A program made the position numbers and the translations under genes. The notes under the pieces were generated by a model. The model made no database searches and had not been told where the DNA came from. It saw only the letters and a list, made by a program, of their open reading frames with translations. Shown in pieces: positions 1-9,600 of a stretch of DNA of 64,000 bases (position 1 is its first letter; each line of letters starts with the position of its first letter). The stretch comes from Akkermansia sp. (GTDB lineage: Bacteria > Verrucomicrobiota > Verrucomicrobiia > Verrucomicrobiales > Akkermansiaceae), in assembly GCA_030523775.1 (NCBI GenBank), contig JAUNHW010000004.1, positions 99,215 to 163,214 on the forward strand, given 5' to 3'.

Positions 1-1
1 T

Positions 2-286
2 CCCGCCACCGCGAGCGAGCCGTCCATGGCGCGCAAGTTCGGCCACGTGATGAACGGCGGCTACGCCGCGGGATACTACTCCTACAAGTGGGCGGAGGTG
101 CTGGCTGCGGATGCCTTCACGCGCTTCTCCAAGGAGGGCGTGCTCAACCCCGCCACCGGGCGGGCCTACAGGGATTCCATCCTCTCCAAGGGTGATTCCA
201 AGCCCGCCATGCAGCTCTTCGACGACTTCATGCACCGCAAACCCAACCCCGACGCCCTCCTGCAGAAGCAGGGAATCATCAAGTGA
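2..286 (+). CDS. M3 family oligopeptidase, C-terminal end (partial)
   Basis: Only the last 94 residues are present; the reading frame is open from base 2 and the gene starts outside the window. The run [20 protein letters not shown] followed by F-x-x-F-x-x-x-G matches the conserved C-terminal part of the M3 zinc metallopeptidases (oligopeptidase A and dipeptidyl carboxypeptidase), and the end '[11 protein letters not shown]' is typical of that family. The HEXXH zinc site would lie upstream and cannot be checked. The expected role is cytosolic breakdown of short peptides. OpdA-like and Dcp-like members cannot be told apart from this tail. Confidence 0.85.
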   Translation, partial: PATASEPSMARKFGHVMNGGYAAGYYSYKWAEVLAADAFTRFSKEGVLNPATGRAYRDSILSKGDSKPAMQLFDDFMHRKPNPDALLQKQGIIK

Positions 287-333
287 GCCTGCCGGGGTGC
301 ACGAACATCGTTCTCCTCCCGCGCTTTTCTTCC

Positions 334-362
334 TTGACGCACGGAAGCCCGTTTGCTACAAT
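334..362 (+). promoter_or_regulatory. promoter of the carboxyltransferase gene
   Basis: TTGACG (334-339), 17-base spacer, TACAAT (357-362). Transcription should begin near 369, giving a leader of about 47 bases before the ATG at 416. Confidence 0.7.
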
Positions 363-415
363 CCTCCACAATAACGCGCAAACGCGCGCATAGAAATGTC
401 AACCTGTAACACAAT

Positions 416-1921
416 ATGAATCCTGCAACATTCAATTGCACCGTACTCCGCGACGGCCACCAGTCCCTGGCCGCCACCCGCATGTCCACCCAGCAGATGC
501 TTGATATCGCGCCCATTCTGGACACCATGGGCTTCTCCGCCCTGGAGACTTGGGGCGGCGCGTCCATCGATGCCGGGCTGCGCTTCCTGGGCGAGCTGCC
601 CTTCGAGCGTCTGGACACCCTGAAGCGCCTGGCCCCCAAGACCCCGCACATGATGCTGCTGCGCGGCCAGAACATGGTGGGCTACACCAACTACGCGGAC
701 GATGTGGTGGAGGCCTTTGTGAAGATGAGCGCCAAGCACGGCATGAACATCTTCCGCATCTTCGACTGCCTGAACGACCCGGAGAACATGCGCACCTCCA
801 TCCGCGCCGCCAAGGAGGCCGGATGCATCGCCCACGGCACCATCTGCTACACCACCTCCCCCGTGCACAACCTGGAATACTTCGCCAACCTCGGCAAGAA
901 AATCAAGGAGATGGGCGCGGACGGCATCGTCATCAAGGACATGGCGGGCCTCATCCCGCCCAGCGAAACCGCCGCCCTGGTGGAGACGCTCAAGAGGGAG
1001 ACGGGGCTGCCCGTGTGGATTCACACGCACGAGACCGCCGGCCTGGGCGCCGCCACCTACGTGGCCGGCATCAACGCCGGGGCGGATGCCGTGGACGTGT
1101 CCATCTCCCCCTTCGCCAACGGCACGGGCCAGCCGGACTGCATGCGCATGCTCGCGCTTCTGCGCGGGTACGACCGCTGCCCGGTGGTGGCGGACGACTT
1201 CCGCGACAAGCTCACGCAGATTTCCGCCATGCTCCAGCCGGTGTATGAGAGCCTCTCCCGCTTCACCAACCACCGCAACGAGATTGTCAACAGCGACACC
1301 CTGCGCTACCAGGTGCCCGGCGGTATGCTCTCCAACTTCCGCAACCAGCTCAAGGAGATGAACATGACCGACAAGTTCGAGGAGGTCTTTGCGGAAATCC
1401 CCGTGGTGCGCAAGGCCCTGGGCTGGATTCCGCTGGTCACCCCCACCTCTCAGATTGTGGGCGTGCAGGCCATGATGAACGTCAAGTTCGGCCGCTGGAA
1501 GAACATCACCCCGCAGTGCGCGGATGTGGCCCTGGGCTACTACGGCCACACCCCCGCCCCCGTGGACAAGGATCTGCAGGAGCTCTGCGCCAAGAAGATG
1601 GGCAAGGACCCCATCACCTGCCGCCCCGCAGACCTCATCAAGCCCGGCATGCAGGACCTGCGCGACAAGCTCACCGCCAAGAATATCCCCGCCACGGACG
1701 AGAACTGCGTGATTTACGCCATGTTCCCCCAGCAGCTGGAGGACTACTACGCCGGCAAGCGCCCGGAGCCGCCCACCGCTCCCGCCAAGCCCGCCGTGCC
1801 GGAGAACTGCGGTGCCCCCGTGGCACTCTCCTCCGTGGGCGTTTCCGCCGCCATCTCCGGCCGCCAGATGAAGCTCAACATCCTCGGCAAGGTGTACGAC
1901 GTCCAAATCGAGGAGGTGTAA
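416..1921 (+). CDS. oxaloacetate decarboxylase alpha / pyruvate carboxylase subunit B-like carboxyltransferase without biotin domain
   Basis: 501 residues. The N-terminal TIM barrel of the carboxyltransferase family is clear: 'TVLRDGHQSL' (metal-binding Asp and substrate Arg), 'ETWGGAS', 'RGQNMVGY', the carbamoyl-lysine region 'VIKDMAGL', and the metal ligands in 'IHTHETAGLG'. The conserved PYC/OADA domain follows ('QVPGGMLSNFRNQL', 'VTPTSQIVGVQA'). The protein ends at 'LGKVYDVQIEEV', exactly where family members normally go on through an Ala/Pro linker to the biotinyl domain with AMKM; that domain is absent. It therefore needs a separate biotin carrier, as in multi-subunit methylmalonyl-CoA/oxaloacetate decarboxylases or split pyruvate carboxylases. 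No carrier or sodium-pump beta subunit is nearby. A strong hairpin terminator follows. Confidence 0.85.
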   Translation: MNPATFNCTVLRDGHQSLAATRMSTQQMLDIAPILDTMGFSALETWGGASIDAGLRFLGELPFERLDTLKRLAPKTPHMMLLRGQNMVGYTNYADDVVEAFVKMSAKHGMNIFRIFDCLNDPENMRTSIRAAKEAGCIAHGTICYTTSPVHNLEYFANLGKKIKEMGADGIVIKDMAGLIPPSETAALVETLKRETGLPVWIHTHETAGLGAATYVAGINAGADAVDVSISPFANGTGQPDCMRMLALLRGYDRCPVVADDFRDKLTQISAMLQPVYESLSRFTNHRNEIVNSDTLRYQVPGGMLSNFRNQLKEMNMTDKFEEVFAEIPVVRKALGWIPLVTPTSQIVGVQAMMNVKFGRWKNITPQCADVALGYYGHTPAPVDKDLQELCAKKMGKDPITCRPADLIKPGMQDLRDKLTAKNIPATDENCVIYAMFPQQLEDYYAGKRPEPPTAPAKPAVPENCGAPVALSSVGVSAAISGRQMKLNILGKVYDVQIEEV

Positions 1922-1944
1922 GGCTGCAGCCAAGCATTCATCCA

Positions 1945-1978
1945 AAAGGCCCGCCCGGTATGCACCGGGCGGGCCTTT
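1945..1978. terminator. bidirectional terminator between carboxyltransferase gene and yidC
   Basis: A perfect 14-base-pair stem (arms 1945-1958 and 1965-1978) starts with AAA and ends with TTT, so it can work on both strands for these convergent genes. Its core is almost the same as that of the hairpin at 44409-44441. Confidence 0.85.
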
Positions 1979-1999
1979 CAAATAGAAGGCGGTTGCAGG

Positions 2000-3916
2000 T
2001 TACTTTCTGGCCTGCCGCTGCTGCTCCTTGAGAGCCTGCTGCTGGGCTTCCATCATGCGCTGCATGAATCCCTTCTTTGCCCCGGCCTTGTGCTTCACCT
2101 TGGTGAGCTCCGGCTGGGGAAGGCGGCGGATGAGGATGGTCTGGATGATGGAGATGATGTTGGTGGTGGTCCAGTAGAGGGCCAGGGCGCTGGCGTAGGT
2201 GTAGCAGAACAGGAAGAAGAGCGCGGGCATCCAGCGCATGATTTTCACCTGCGTGGCATCACCGGTGGCGGGGGTCATGTGCATCTGGATGATCATGGAT
2301 GCGGCCATGAGGATGGGCAGCACGTTGAGCGGCAGGTTGTACCCGAACACGGGTATCCAGCACACCGTGTCCATCTGGGAGAGGTCGCTCACCCAGCCCA
2401 CCCATTCCGCACCGCGGAATTCCGCCGCGGAGAGCAGAACCCAGAAGAAGGCGAAGAAGATGGGCATCTGCAGCAGCATGGGCAGGCAGCCGCCCATGGG
2501 GGAGATGCCGTACTCCTGGTAGAGCTTCATCATTTCCATCTGCACCTTCTGCTGGTCATCGGGGTACTTCTCCTTCAGCTCCTTCATCTTGGGCTGCAGC
2601 AGGCTCATGCGCTTCATGCTCATGTAGCTCTTGCGGTAGAGCGGCCAGATGATGCCGCGCACCACGAAGGTCATGGCCACTATGGCCCAGCCCCAGTTGC
2701 CGAACCACCCGTAGAACAGGTTGATGAGCCAGTTCATGGGGTAGCTCAGGAAGGTGAGGATGCCGTAGTCCATCAGGCGGTCCAGCTTGCGGAACTCCCC
2801 GTTCATGTCGCTGAGCATCAGGTTCAGCTTGGGCCCCGTGAACACGGAGTAAGAGAGGTTTTTCTGCCCGCCCTGCATCTCTGCTGTCTTGGGGCTGAGC
2901 GTGAAGTCCGGCAGGCACACGGCGAGCTGCACGCCGTTGGTGCTGGTTTCCCCGGTGACGGGAAGCTTGAAGTTGGCGGGTGCGGCATAGATGCCGCCGT
3001 TGCCGGAGTCCTTGGCGGGCTGGATGATGCTGGCGTAGTACTGGTTCATCACGCCGGCCCATTCCAGCGCCTTGAAGTCGCTGGTGCAGATGCGCGCCTT
3101 GGTGCCGGAGAACATGCCGCTGAAGGAACCGGCGCTCTCCTTGTTGAAGTCGCCGTTGTCCTGGGTCACATAGTAGGAGTAGCGGTCCGGCTCGTCCGTG
3201 GATATCTGGCAGGCACCGCCGGCGTACAGGCCCCAGTTGCGGGCCTCCATGGACTGGGCGGAGGTGTTCTGCACGTCAATCTTCAGGTCGAACGCGTAGG
3301 CGTTGCCGTCGATTCGCTGCTCCCCCTGCTGCAGGGGCTTGAGGGTGTAGATCTTGCGGATGACGAGCTCGCCCACTTGCGCGACGAGTGTGATGCTGCC
3401 CTCATCCTGGGCCACCACCCGGTAGGCGGCGGTGTCGAAGGTGGCGGGGCGGTCCTCCGCCAGGCCGAACATGAGCGTGCCGATGCCGTGGTCGGGGTCG
3501 GAGTTGATGGATACGTTCTGCTGCAGTTCCGGCTTGGTGCTGTTGATGGCCTTGCCCACCATCTCCACGCCGGAGATGCTGCCGCCCACATCGCGGAAAT
3601 GGTAGCGGGCCACCACGTTGCCCTCTGCGTCCTTGCCCTCCAGCACGGCAATCTCCTGCGCGGGCTTGGCGGCGGCGGGGGCATCCGTGGCGGGGGCTGC
3701 GGGCTGGGCAACGGGTGCTGCTGCGCCATCAACGGGTGTTGCCGGTTGCGCGGCGGGTTCCGCGGGCTGCACCGGGCTTGCCGCCTGCTGGGCGGGATCC
3801 GCCGGCGCGGTGGCCGCGGGTTGGTCTGCGGGCTGCTCCTGCGGTTCGTTCATGGTCCATTGCAAACCGAGCAGGACCACGCAGATGGTGACAACTATCC
3901 AGGCTGTTCTATCCAT
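2000..3916 (-). CDS. yidC: membrane protein insertase YidC
   Basis: 638 residues, inner membrane. It inserts and folds membrane proteins, alone or with SecYEG. There is an N-terminal membrane anchor (about residues 5-20), a long Ala/Pro/Gln-rich linker to about residue 85, then the large periplasmic P1 domain typical of Gram-negative YidC. The 60KD_IMP core starts near 'GNWGWAIVAMTFVVRGIIWP', where the Arg in the first core helix is the hydrophilic-groove residue, and includes 'MGGCLPMLLQMPIFFAFF'. The C-terminal tail is Lys/Gln/Arg-rich, which suits ribosome contact. It is the last gene of the rpmH-rnpA-yidD-yidC cluster, a near-universal arrangement. Confidence 0.97.
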   Translation of the reverse strand: MDRTAWIVVTICVVLLGLQWTMNEPQEQPADQPAATAPADPAQQAASPVQPAEPAAQPATPVDGAAAPVAQPAAPATDAPAAAKPAQEIAVLEGKDAEGNVVARYHFRDVGGSISGVEMVGKAINSTKPELQQNVSINSDPDHGIGTLMFGLAEDRPATFDTAAYRVVAQDEGSITLVAQVGELVIRKIYTLKPLQQGEQRIDGNAYAFDLKIDVQNTSAQSMEARNWGLYAGGACQISTDEPDRYSYYVTQDNGDFNKESAGSFSGMFSGTKARICTSDFKALEWAGVMNQYYASIIQPAKDSGNGGIYAAPANFKLPVTGETSTNGVQLAVCLPDFTLSPKTAEMQGGQKNLSYSVFTGPKLNLMLSDMNGEFRKLDRLMDYGILTFLSYPMNWLINLFYGWFGNWGWAIVAMTFVVRGIIWPLYRKSYMSMKRMSLLQPKMKELKEKYPDDQQKVQMEMMKLYQEYGISPMGGCLPMLLQMPIFFAFFWVLLSAAEFRGAEWVGWVSDLSQMDTVCWIPVFGYNLPLNVLPILMAASMIIQMHMTPATGDATQVKIMRWMPALFFLFCYTYASALALYWTTTNIISIIQTILIRRLPQPELTKVKHKAGAKKGFMQRMMEAQQQALKEQQRQARK

Positions 3917-3940
3917 GGCGTATGATGGGGGTGAAGGTGT

Positions 3941-4186
3941 TTAGGATTGCTTGCGGGGCGGTACGGGATCATAGCCGCAACCGCCCCAGGGATTGCAGCG
4001 CAGGATGCGCCAGATGCCCAGCGCAGAGCCTTTCAGGGCGCCGTGCTCTTCCACGGCTTGAATGAAATAGGTGGAGCAGGTGGGCGTGAAGCGGCATCCG
4101 CTGTTCGGGCCGCTCAGTGCATGCAGCGGGCGGCTCAGGAAACGCTTGTAGAAGCGCACCGGGAGGATGACCATTTGCTTCAGCAT
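3941..4186 (-). CDS. yidD: membrane protein insertion efficiency factor YidD
   Basis: 81 residues. The family core '[10 protein letters not shown]', '[20 protein letters not shown]' and '[17 protein letters not shown]' is complete, with the conserved cysteines. YidD is a small amphipathic inner-membrane protein that helps YidC-dependent insertion. It overlaps the end of rnpA by 7 bases and lies 24 bases before yidC, so the genes are probably co-transcribed and translationally linked. Confidence 0.96.
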   Translation of the reverse strand: MLKQMVILPVRFYKRFLSRPLHALSGPNSGCRFTPTCSTYFIQAVEEHGALKGSALGIWRILRCNPWGGCGYDPVPPRKQS

Positions 4187-4557
4187 GCTGCCTGCTTGTT
4201 GAGGGTTCGTTTCAGGAGTCTCAGGAAATCCTGCTCCATTTCCGCGTACGTGGCCTGTGCCGCGCTTGTGCGCACCACCACCACCACATAGCGGCCCGCG
4301 GCCAGCGGTGCCCCATGCTTGCGCAGCAGCTCGCGCACGCGCCTGCGCGCGAGCACGCGTTCCACGGCGTGGCCCATGCGGCGGGTGGTGATAATGCCGA
4401 AGCGGGATTCTGCATCGCCGCGGGCGGCATCCGCCTGTTCGGCGGGAAGGGGAGCTGTGCTCAGGATAAGGAAACGCCCTGCTCGGGATGACCCCGCCGC
4501 CCGCACCAAGGCGAACTCGGAGGCTCGCTTCATGGTTTGGCGCCGCGTGAGCTGCAT
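4180..4557 (-). CDS. rnpA: ribonuclease P protein component
   Basis: 125 residues, the protein subunit of RNase P, which trims the 5' leader of pre-tRNA. Position between rpmH and yidD and the patterns '[18 protein letters not shown]' and '[20 protein letters not shown]' identify it. The family signature is normally A-V-x-R-N-R-x-K-R-x-x-R-E. Here it reads [13 protein letters not shown], so the central Asn and Arg of the RNR motif are replaced by Val and Leu; the DNA at about 4340-4380 confirms this. The C-terminal end is longer than in E. coli and rich in Val and Ala. Start taken at 4557; an internal ATG eight codons later is possible. Confidence 0.93.
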   Translation of the reverse strand: MQLTRRQTMKRASEFALVRAAGSSRAGRFLILSTAPLPAEQADAARGDAESRFGIITTRRMGHAVERVLARRRVRELLRKHGAPLAAGRYVVVVVRTSAAQATYAEMEQDFLRLLKRTLNKQAAC

Positions 4558-4632
4558 CGTTGAACAGGGCGTGTTTTCCTGTTGCGGGGGTATTCTCCCG
4601 CCAGGGGGCGGGAACCCGCTGCCGGCGCGGCT

Positions 4633-4815
4633 TTAGCCGTGCTGGATGATGTGGCGCTTGAAGTGGACTTCGGCGCCCTTCGGAAGAAGGCGCTTGCGGC
4701 CCTTGGCGCGGCGGCGGGCCAGGATGGCGCGGCCGTTCTTGGACGCCATGCGGGCGCGGAAACCGAACTGCTGCTTGCGGCAGCGCTTGGAAGGCTGGTA
4801 TGTTCTCTTGCTCAT
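4633..4815 (-). CDS. rpmH: large ribosomal subunit protein bL34
   Basis: 60 residues starting '[19 protein letters not shown]' and continuing with the bL34 pattern '[20 protein letters not shown]'. bL34 is usually 44-46 residues; here about 14 more follow, ending '[12 protein letters not shown]'. The start at 4815 was chosen because every bL34 begins at this point; a longer in-frame ATG at 4884 would lie at the promoter. Confidence 0.97.
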   Translation of the reverse strand: MSKRTYQPSKRCRKQQFGFRARMASKNGRAILARRRAKGRKRLLPKGAEVHFKRHIIQHG

Positions 4816-4872
4816 GTCTCTGGTTTTTTGGTGAAGTTTCCTCCGGTCCGTCTCACAACGTCCGGAGCGCAT

Positions 4873-4900
4873 ATTGTACGCCACTTCTCCCGCATGTCAA
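4873..4900 (-). promoter_or_regulatory. rpmH operon promoter
   Basis: On the minus strand TTGACA (4900-4895), 16-base spacer, TACAAT (4878-4873), a near-consensus promoter. Transcription should start near 4866, giving a leader of about 50 bases with a purine-rich GGAGGAAA stretch well upstream of the ATG. Confidence 0.8.
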
Positions 4901-5010
4901 GCACCAATCCAAAAAAAATCACGGCAATTATGTGTGCAATTCCCCGCCCGTGCCATTCAAATTCAGACGTCGGCAATATTCATTGGGCTGTACGGGCCTG
5001 CCGAATATGC

Positions 5011-5040
5011 TTGCGGGGGGAGGCGGGTTCCGCGTATACT
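5011..5040 (+). promoter_or_regulatory. promoter of membrane protein gene at 5086
   Basis: TTGCGG (5011-5016), 18-base spacer, TATACT (5035-5040). Predicted transcription start near 5047, which argues against the in-frame ATG at 5047 and for the one at 5086. Confidence 0.55.
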
Positions 5041-5085
5041 CACGGCATGTATGGGGTGGCGCAAGCTTCTGCTTTCCAAGGTATC

Positions 5086-5739
5086 ATGCCGGCGGTTTTC
5101 CTTATAGAGTTTACCGGTGTGGTGGCAGCGGTGTGCTTTCAGCGCCCTGTGCGGAGCTTTGCGGGCAAGATGGTGTTCGGTGCGCTATGCGCGCCGCTGC
5201 TGTCGTACGGCTGCCTGGCGGCGGGCGTCTCCTCGCTCCCGGCGCATGCCCTTCTGGTGCTGGTGCTCGGCTTGTGCGTGAGCAAGTGCGGGTGGCGCCG
5301 CACGGTGCTATCCCTGGGCTGTTGGGCGTTTGTAACCTACATGCTGTTAATGGCCTTGCGCGTGCCGCTGCAACCCGGCGCCCCCATGCAGAACGCGGCG
5401 GGGTGTCTGCTGCCGCCGGTGGTGTTTCCCTGCGTGCTGGCGCTGTTGTTGAGCGTGCATAAAAGCCCCGTGCGTTTCTGGAGTGCGTTCGTGGGCGTGT
5501 TTCTGGTGCTCTATGTGATGCAGGTGGTGGGTGCGGCGGAGCTCGAGCACTCTGCGGACATCTGGGAGACGCACAAACTCCTTCTGGTGCGCGAAGTGGT
5601 GTTCGGCGTAATGGAGCTGGCCCTGCTGTGCGTGATGTTCATCCATGTCCTGCAGGCCCCGCCCCGGCGCGCGCTGTGGGTACTGGCCCTGTATTCCCTG
5701 CGCACGGTGTTCGTGGTGTACATGATGCTTGCGCGCTGA
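5086..5739 (+). CDS. hypothetical multi-pass membrane protein
   Basis: 217 residues from the ATG at 5086, which has AAGG about seven bases upstream; 13 further codons would be added if the ATG at 5047 were used. Most of the length is hydrophobic and can be read as six or seven membrane helices, for example 'HALLVLVLGLCVSK', 'FVTYMLLMAL', 'VVFPCVLALLL' and 'FVGVFLVLYVMQVV', with short basic loops and a basic end. I do not recognise the family. It is expressed divergently from rpmH and has its own promoter. Confidence 0.6.
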   Translation: MPAVFLIEFTGVVAAVCFQRPVRSFAGKMVFGALCAPLLSYGCLAAGVSSLPAHALLVLVLGLCVSKCGWRRTVLSLGCWAFVTYMLLMALRVPLQPGAPMQNAAGCLLPPVVFPCVLALLLSVHKSPVRFWSAFVGVFLVLYVMQVVGAAELEHSADIWETHKLLLVREVVFGVMELALLCVMFIHVLQAPPRRALWVLALYSLRTVFVVYMMLAR

Positions 5740-5839
5740 GTGCGCCGGATTTCCCGGCGGGCGCATCCTGCCGTAATTGTTATTGAACCGCGTCCCCCCT
5801 CCTGTTTGTCCCTCACGCGGGAACATCCCCAAACAGGAT

Positions 5840-6121
5840 ATGAACAACAAGAACATCACACGGTACACATACGAGAGCACGGATTTCCAAGGCTGGCGCG
5901 TGAGCATCCAGCGGCGGGGAAGGATTATCACGCGCTATTTCTCCGACCTCCAGTGCGGCTCCGAGGAGGAGGCCCACCGCCAGGCCCTGGAATACCGCGA
6001 CCGCGTTTTCGCTCAGCTGGCGGCCAACCGCAACAACCTGGAGGCCTACATGGACCAGGAGCTGGAAAACGTGCAGGAGATGCTGCGCGAGAAGGAGCGC
6101 GGCTATTCCTCCGGCGTGTGA
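5840..6121 (+). CDS. small AP2/ERF-like domain protein
   Basis: 93 residues. The N-terminal 55 residues, with 'YTYESTDFQGWRVSIQRRGR' followed by 'RYFSDLQCGSEEEAHRQALEYRD', have the G-W-x-V-x-I-x-R-x-G-(x)n-F-x-D-x-x-x-G-x-x-x-A-x-x-x-A-x-x-Y-R-D pattern of bacterial AP2-like DNA-binding domains, a three-stranded sheet plus helix. The rest is an acidic helix that may be a coiled coil. Start chosen at 5840 because the domain begins just after it and upstream codons look unlike protein. DNA binding is inferred from the fold. Its 3' end overlaps the convergent gene by 19 bases. Confidence 0.6.
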   Translation: MNNKNITRYTYESTDFQGWRVSIQRRGRIITRYFSDLQCGSEEEAHRQALEYRDRVFAQLAANRNNLEAYMDQELENVQEMLREKERGYSSGV

Positions 6122-6489
6122 AGCTGCGGCGCCAGCGCGGATTGCAGCTCCGCGCACCGGTAGAATTCCGCCTGTTCCAAACGGCGGAACTGCGCGGCCA
6201 GCCGCTCCAGCACCTCCACCAGGCGGGTCTTCACGTCCGGCGTGTTGTCGATGTAGCTCCAGAGCTCATTCTCCCCCTCGCCCCGCATGGAGGCCAGCTT
6301 CTCCAGGCAGGCGTGCAGCTGCGGTACGGCGGCTGCGGCTGATGCCGCATCCGTCACCCCGGCCAGCAAGGCGTTTTCCTCTGCCAGGGCCTGTTCCAGC
6401 GCAGCGCACGCCTGCTGCGGCGCTCCCGCCGCAAGCGCGGGGGCGCAAACGCACACACATGCGCAGAACATTGTGGGCCCACACATCAT
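6103..6489 (-). CDS. hypothetical exported protein
   Basis: 128 residues. A hydrophobic start ending in 'CAPALAAGA' looks like a signal peptide with an A-x-A cleavage site near residue 21. The rest is mostly helical with many Ala, Leu and Glu residues. I recognise no family. The true start could be the second Met (residue 2 or 7). It runs convergently into the AP2-like gene. Confidence 0.45.
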   Translation of the reverse strand: MMCGPTMFCACVCVCAPALAAGAPQQACAALEQALAEENALLAGVTDAASAAAAVPQLHACLEKLASMRGEGENELWSYIDNTPDVKTRLVEVLERLAAQFRRLEQAEFYRCAELQSALAPQLHTPEE

Positions 6490-6563
6490 ACACGCCCATC
6501 ATACAGTGCGCGCGCCGCGCTGTCAAGGGATGGGCTTTTTTGAATCACATGTGCTGGCCGAAC

Positions 6564-6589
6564 CCCCGCCCGGAGATATGCGGGCGGGG
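6564..6589. terminator. hairpin after the RND pump operon
   Basis: A 9-base-pair G+C stem (arms 6564-6572 and 6581-6589) lies 15 bases beyond the stop of the RND gene. There is no clear T-run on the minus strand, so it may act as a 3' end stabiliser rather than an intrinsic terminator. Confidence 0.4.
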
Positions 6590-6603
6590 TGGATTGCGTC
6601 TTC

Positions 6604-9600
6604 CTACTTCCCCTCCGGTGTGGGAGTTTCCTTGCCGAGCTTCCGGGCGGTCCAGTCCCTCATGCGCGCGAAGAGGGAGTAGAGAGCGGGCACCAGGAAG
6701 ATGCCGAAGCAGGTGGCAAGCAGCATGCCGTAGAAGGTGGTGACGCCGATTTCCACGCGGCTGGCGGCACCGGAACCGGTGGCCACCAGCAGGGGAACGA
6801 CGCCGAAGATGAAGGACACGGCGGTCATCATCACCGCGCGGAAACGCATGCGCGCGCCGTTGAGCGCGGCATCCTGGATGCGAGTGCCGTGCGTCTCGTG
6901 ATCCACCTTGCTGAACTCCACCATGAGGATGGCGTTCTTGGCGGCCAGGCCGATGAGCATCAGCAGGCCCAGCTGCACGTAGATGGAGAGGGAGAGCCCG
7001 TAGAGCTGCGCGCCCATGAGCGCGCCCAGCGTGGCCACGGCCACGGAGAGCATCACCGGCACGGGCGTGGTCCAGCTCTCATACTGCGCCACCAGGAAGA
7101 GGTAGGCGAAGATGATGGCCATGGCCAGTAGCGGGCCCAGCTGGCCCTCGTTCTGGCGCTCCTGGTAGGAGAGGTCCTTCCAGGCGGCCTGCCAGCGGCG
7201 GTTGTTGCCGGCGGCCTTCTCCTCCTCGTTGAGCTTGGCGATCTCGTCCTCGATGAAGCGCATGACCTTGCCGGAGCCCACGCCGGGCTTGCTCATCACG
7301 GTGATATCCGCGCTCATGAGCTGGTTGAAGCGGCCGTAGGAGGCCGGGCCCATGCGGTAGGACAGCGTGCACACCGCGGAGAGCGGCACCATCTGGCCAT
7401 CCGTGTTGCGCACCATCTGGTTGAGGATGTCGTCCGCCGTGCGGCGGTCCTTGGTGTCGCCCTGGATCATCACCTTGAAGTTGAAGCCGTAGAGCGTGAA
7501 GTCGTTCACGTAGTAGGAGGACATCACGCTCTGCAGGGTGCTGAAGATGGTGTTCACGGGCACCTTGAGAGCCTGGGCCTTGGCGCGGTCCAGCTCCAGG
7601 AAGACCTGCGGGTTCTCCGCGTTGTACTCGGTGCGGGCCATGGCAACGAGCTCCTGGTTGGCCATGAGGCGCTCCATGAGAATCTTGGCGGTGTTGCCGA
7701 GGTCCACGGGCGTGGCGTCACCGGAGCCCTGCAGCACCAGGGAGATGCCGCCCGTGACGCCCAAGCCCTGGATGGCGGGCGGGGTGACGGCCATGATGTT
7801 GGCCTCCGGGATATCTGCGCATGCGGCGTTGATTTTGGCGGCAATCTTGGAAACGTGCAGCTCCGGGTCCTTGCGCTGGTTCCAGGGCTTGAGCATAATC
7901 ATGATCATGCCGTTCTGCTCGCCGGAGCCGGAGGTGATGCTGAATCCGCTCATGGCGTTGAACTTGTCGATGCCCTCAATCTTGGAAAGGCGCTCCTCCA
8001 CCTGGCGCATCACCTTGTCGGTGCGCTGCTTGGCGGTGGCGGTGCCCTCCATGGAGACCATGGCCAGCAGGGCGCCCTTGTCCTCCACGGGAATGAAGGA
8101 GTTGTTGAGGGCGCGGGGGATGAAAAGGTTCTCCGGCTTGTAGCGGCGGTCCGCCTGCTCCGCCATGAATTTGGCGCGCTTGGCGGGGTCCTTCATGATT
8201 TCCTCCATCTTGGCGGTCATGCCCGTCATTTCGCCGATGGGCTTCATCACGAAATCCGGCAGGCCCGCGTAGTACAGGTAGTTGGCGCCCAGCACCAGCA
8301 GCACCACCAGCACCGTGAGCCATGCGTTGCGCACCAGGATGCCCGACACGCGGAGGTAGAAGTTGCGGCCCTTCTCCAGCGCCCAGTTGAACGGCCCGAA
8401 CAGAATCACGCGCGCGCGCCGCGGCTGCTTGTCCGCCGGGCGCAGAATGAGCGCGCACAGGGCGGGGGAGAGGGTGAGGGCGTTGATGGTGGAGAAGCAG
8501 AGCGCCACGCACATGGTGACGGAGAACTGGGTGTAGATGACGCCCACCATGCCGCCGTAGAAGGCAATGGGCACGTACACGGCCAGGGTGACCAGGGTGG
8601 TGGCGATGACGGGCCCGGTGATTTGCTTCATGCTCTTGATGGCGGCGTCTAGGGGCCGCATCTTCTCCTCCTGGATGAGGCGCATGGCGTTCTCCACCAC
8701 CACGATGGCGTCATCCACCAGGGAACCAATCACCAGGATGAGGCCGAACATGGTCAGCACGTTCAGCGAGTACCCCAGCACGTACATCACCATGAACGCG
8801 CCCAGCAGCGACACCGGGATGGCGATGGCCGGAATCAGCGTGGCGCGCCAGTCCTGCAGGAAGATGAACGTCACGAATATCACCAGCGCCAGCGCCAGGC
8901 CCAGCGTGAAGATACTCTCCTTCATGGTGGCGTCGATGGCGCGTGTGGGGTCGTACGCGGCGGTCCACTCCACGCCGTCCGGGAATTCGATTCCCTGCAG
9001 GCACTCGTGCACCTTGAGCACGGTGGCGAGGGCGTTGGCCTCGTTGTTTCGGAAGATGATCATACCCACGCTGTCCCTGCCGTTGAGGCGGCTGTAGCCG
9101 CTGTTGCGCTCGGAGCCCAGCTCTACGGTGGCGATGTCGCGCAGGTAGGTGACGTGGCCGTTCTCCCCGCGTTTCACGATAATGTTGCCGAACTGCTCCG
9201 CGGTTTTGAGGCGGCCGGTGGCGGTCACCTTGAAGGTGGCGTAGGACTGCTCGTCCTCAGAGCCCACGGAGCCAGCCGCGGCCTGGATGTTCTGGCCGTT
9301 GATGGCATCGCGCACATCCTGCGGGGTGATGTTGAGGGCGTTCATGCGGGTGGTGTTCATCCACACGCGCATGGAGTAGTTGCGGGGCGGCAGGATATCC
9401 GCACTGGAGACGCCGTCCACCTGGCACACCACGTCCTTCACGTTCATGCGCAGCCAGCTGGAGAGCTCCAGGATGCTCATCTTGTTTTCATCGCAGGTGA
9501 AGCAGATGGAGTTGAGCATGTCCCCGGAGCGTTTGCGCACGCTGTAGCCGGTCTGCTTGATTTCGGACGGCAGCTTGGATTCCACGGCCTTGATGGCGTT

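Noticed and set aside
2090..3925. 611-residue open frame on the plus strand
   Set aside because: It is the antisense of yidC, rich in His, Gly and Leu as expected for a mirror frame of GC-rich codons, and has no recognisable domain.
4582..5739. 385-residue version of the membrane protein starting inside the rpmH region
   Set aside because: The added part runs antisense through rpmH and its promoter; a promoter at 5011-5040 supports a start at 5086.
5740..6342. 200-residue plus-strand frame
   Set aside because: Overlaps the AP2-like gene and a convergent gene in other frames, with no domain and low-complexity content.
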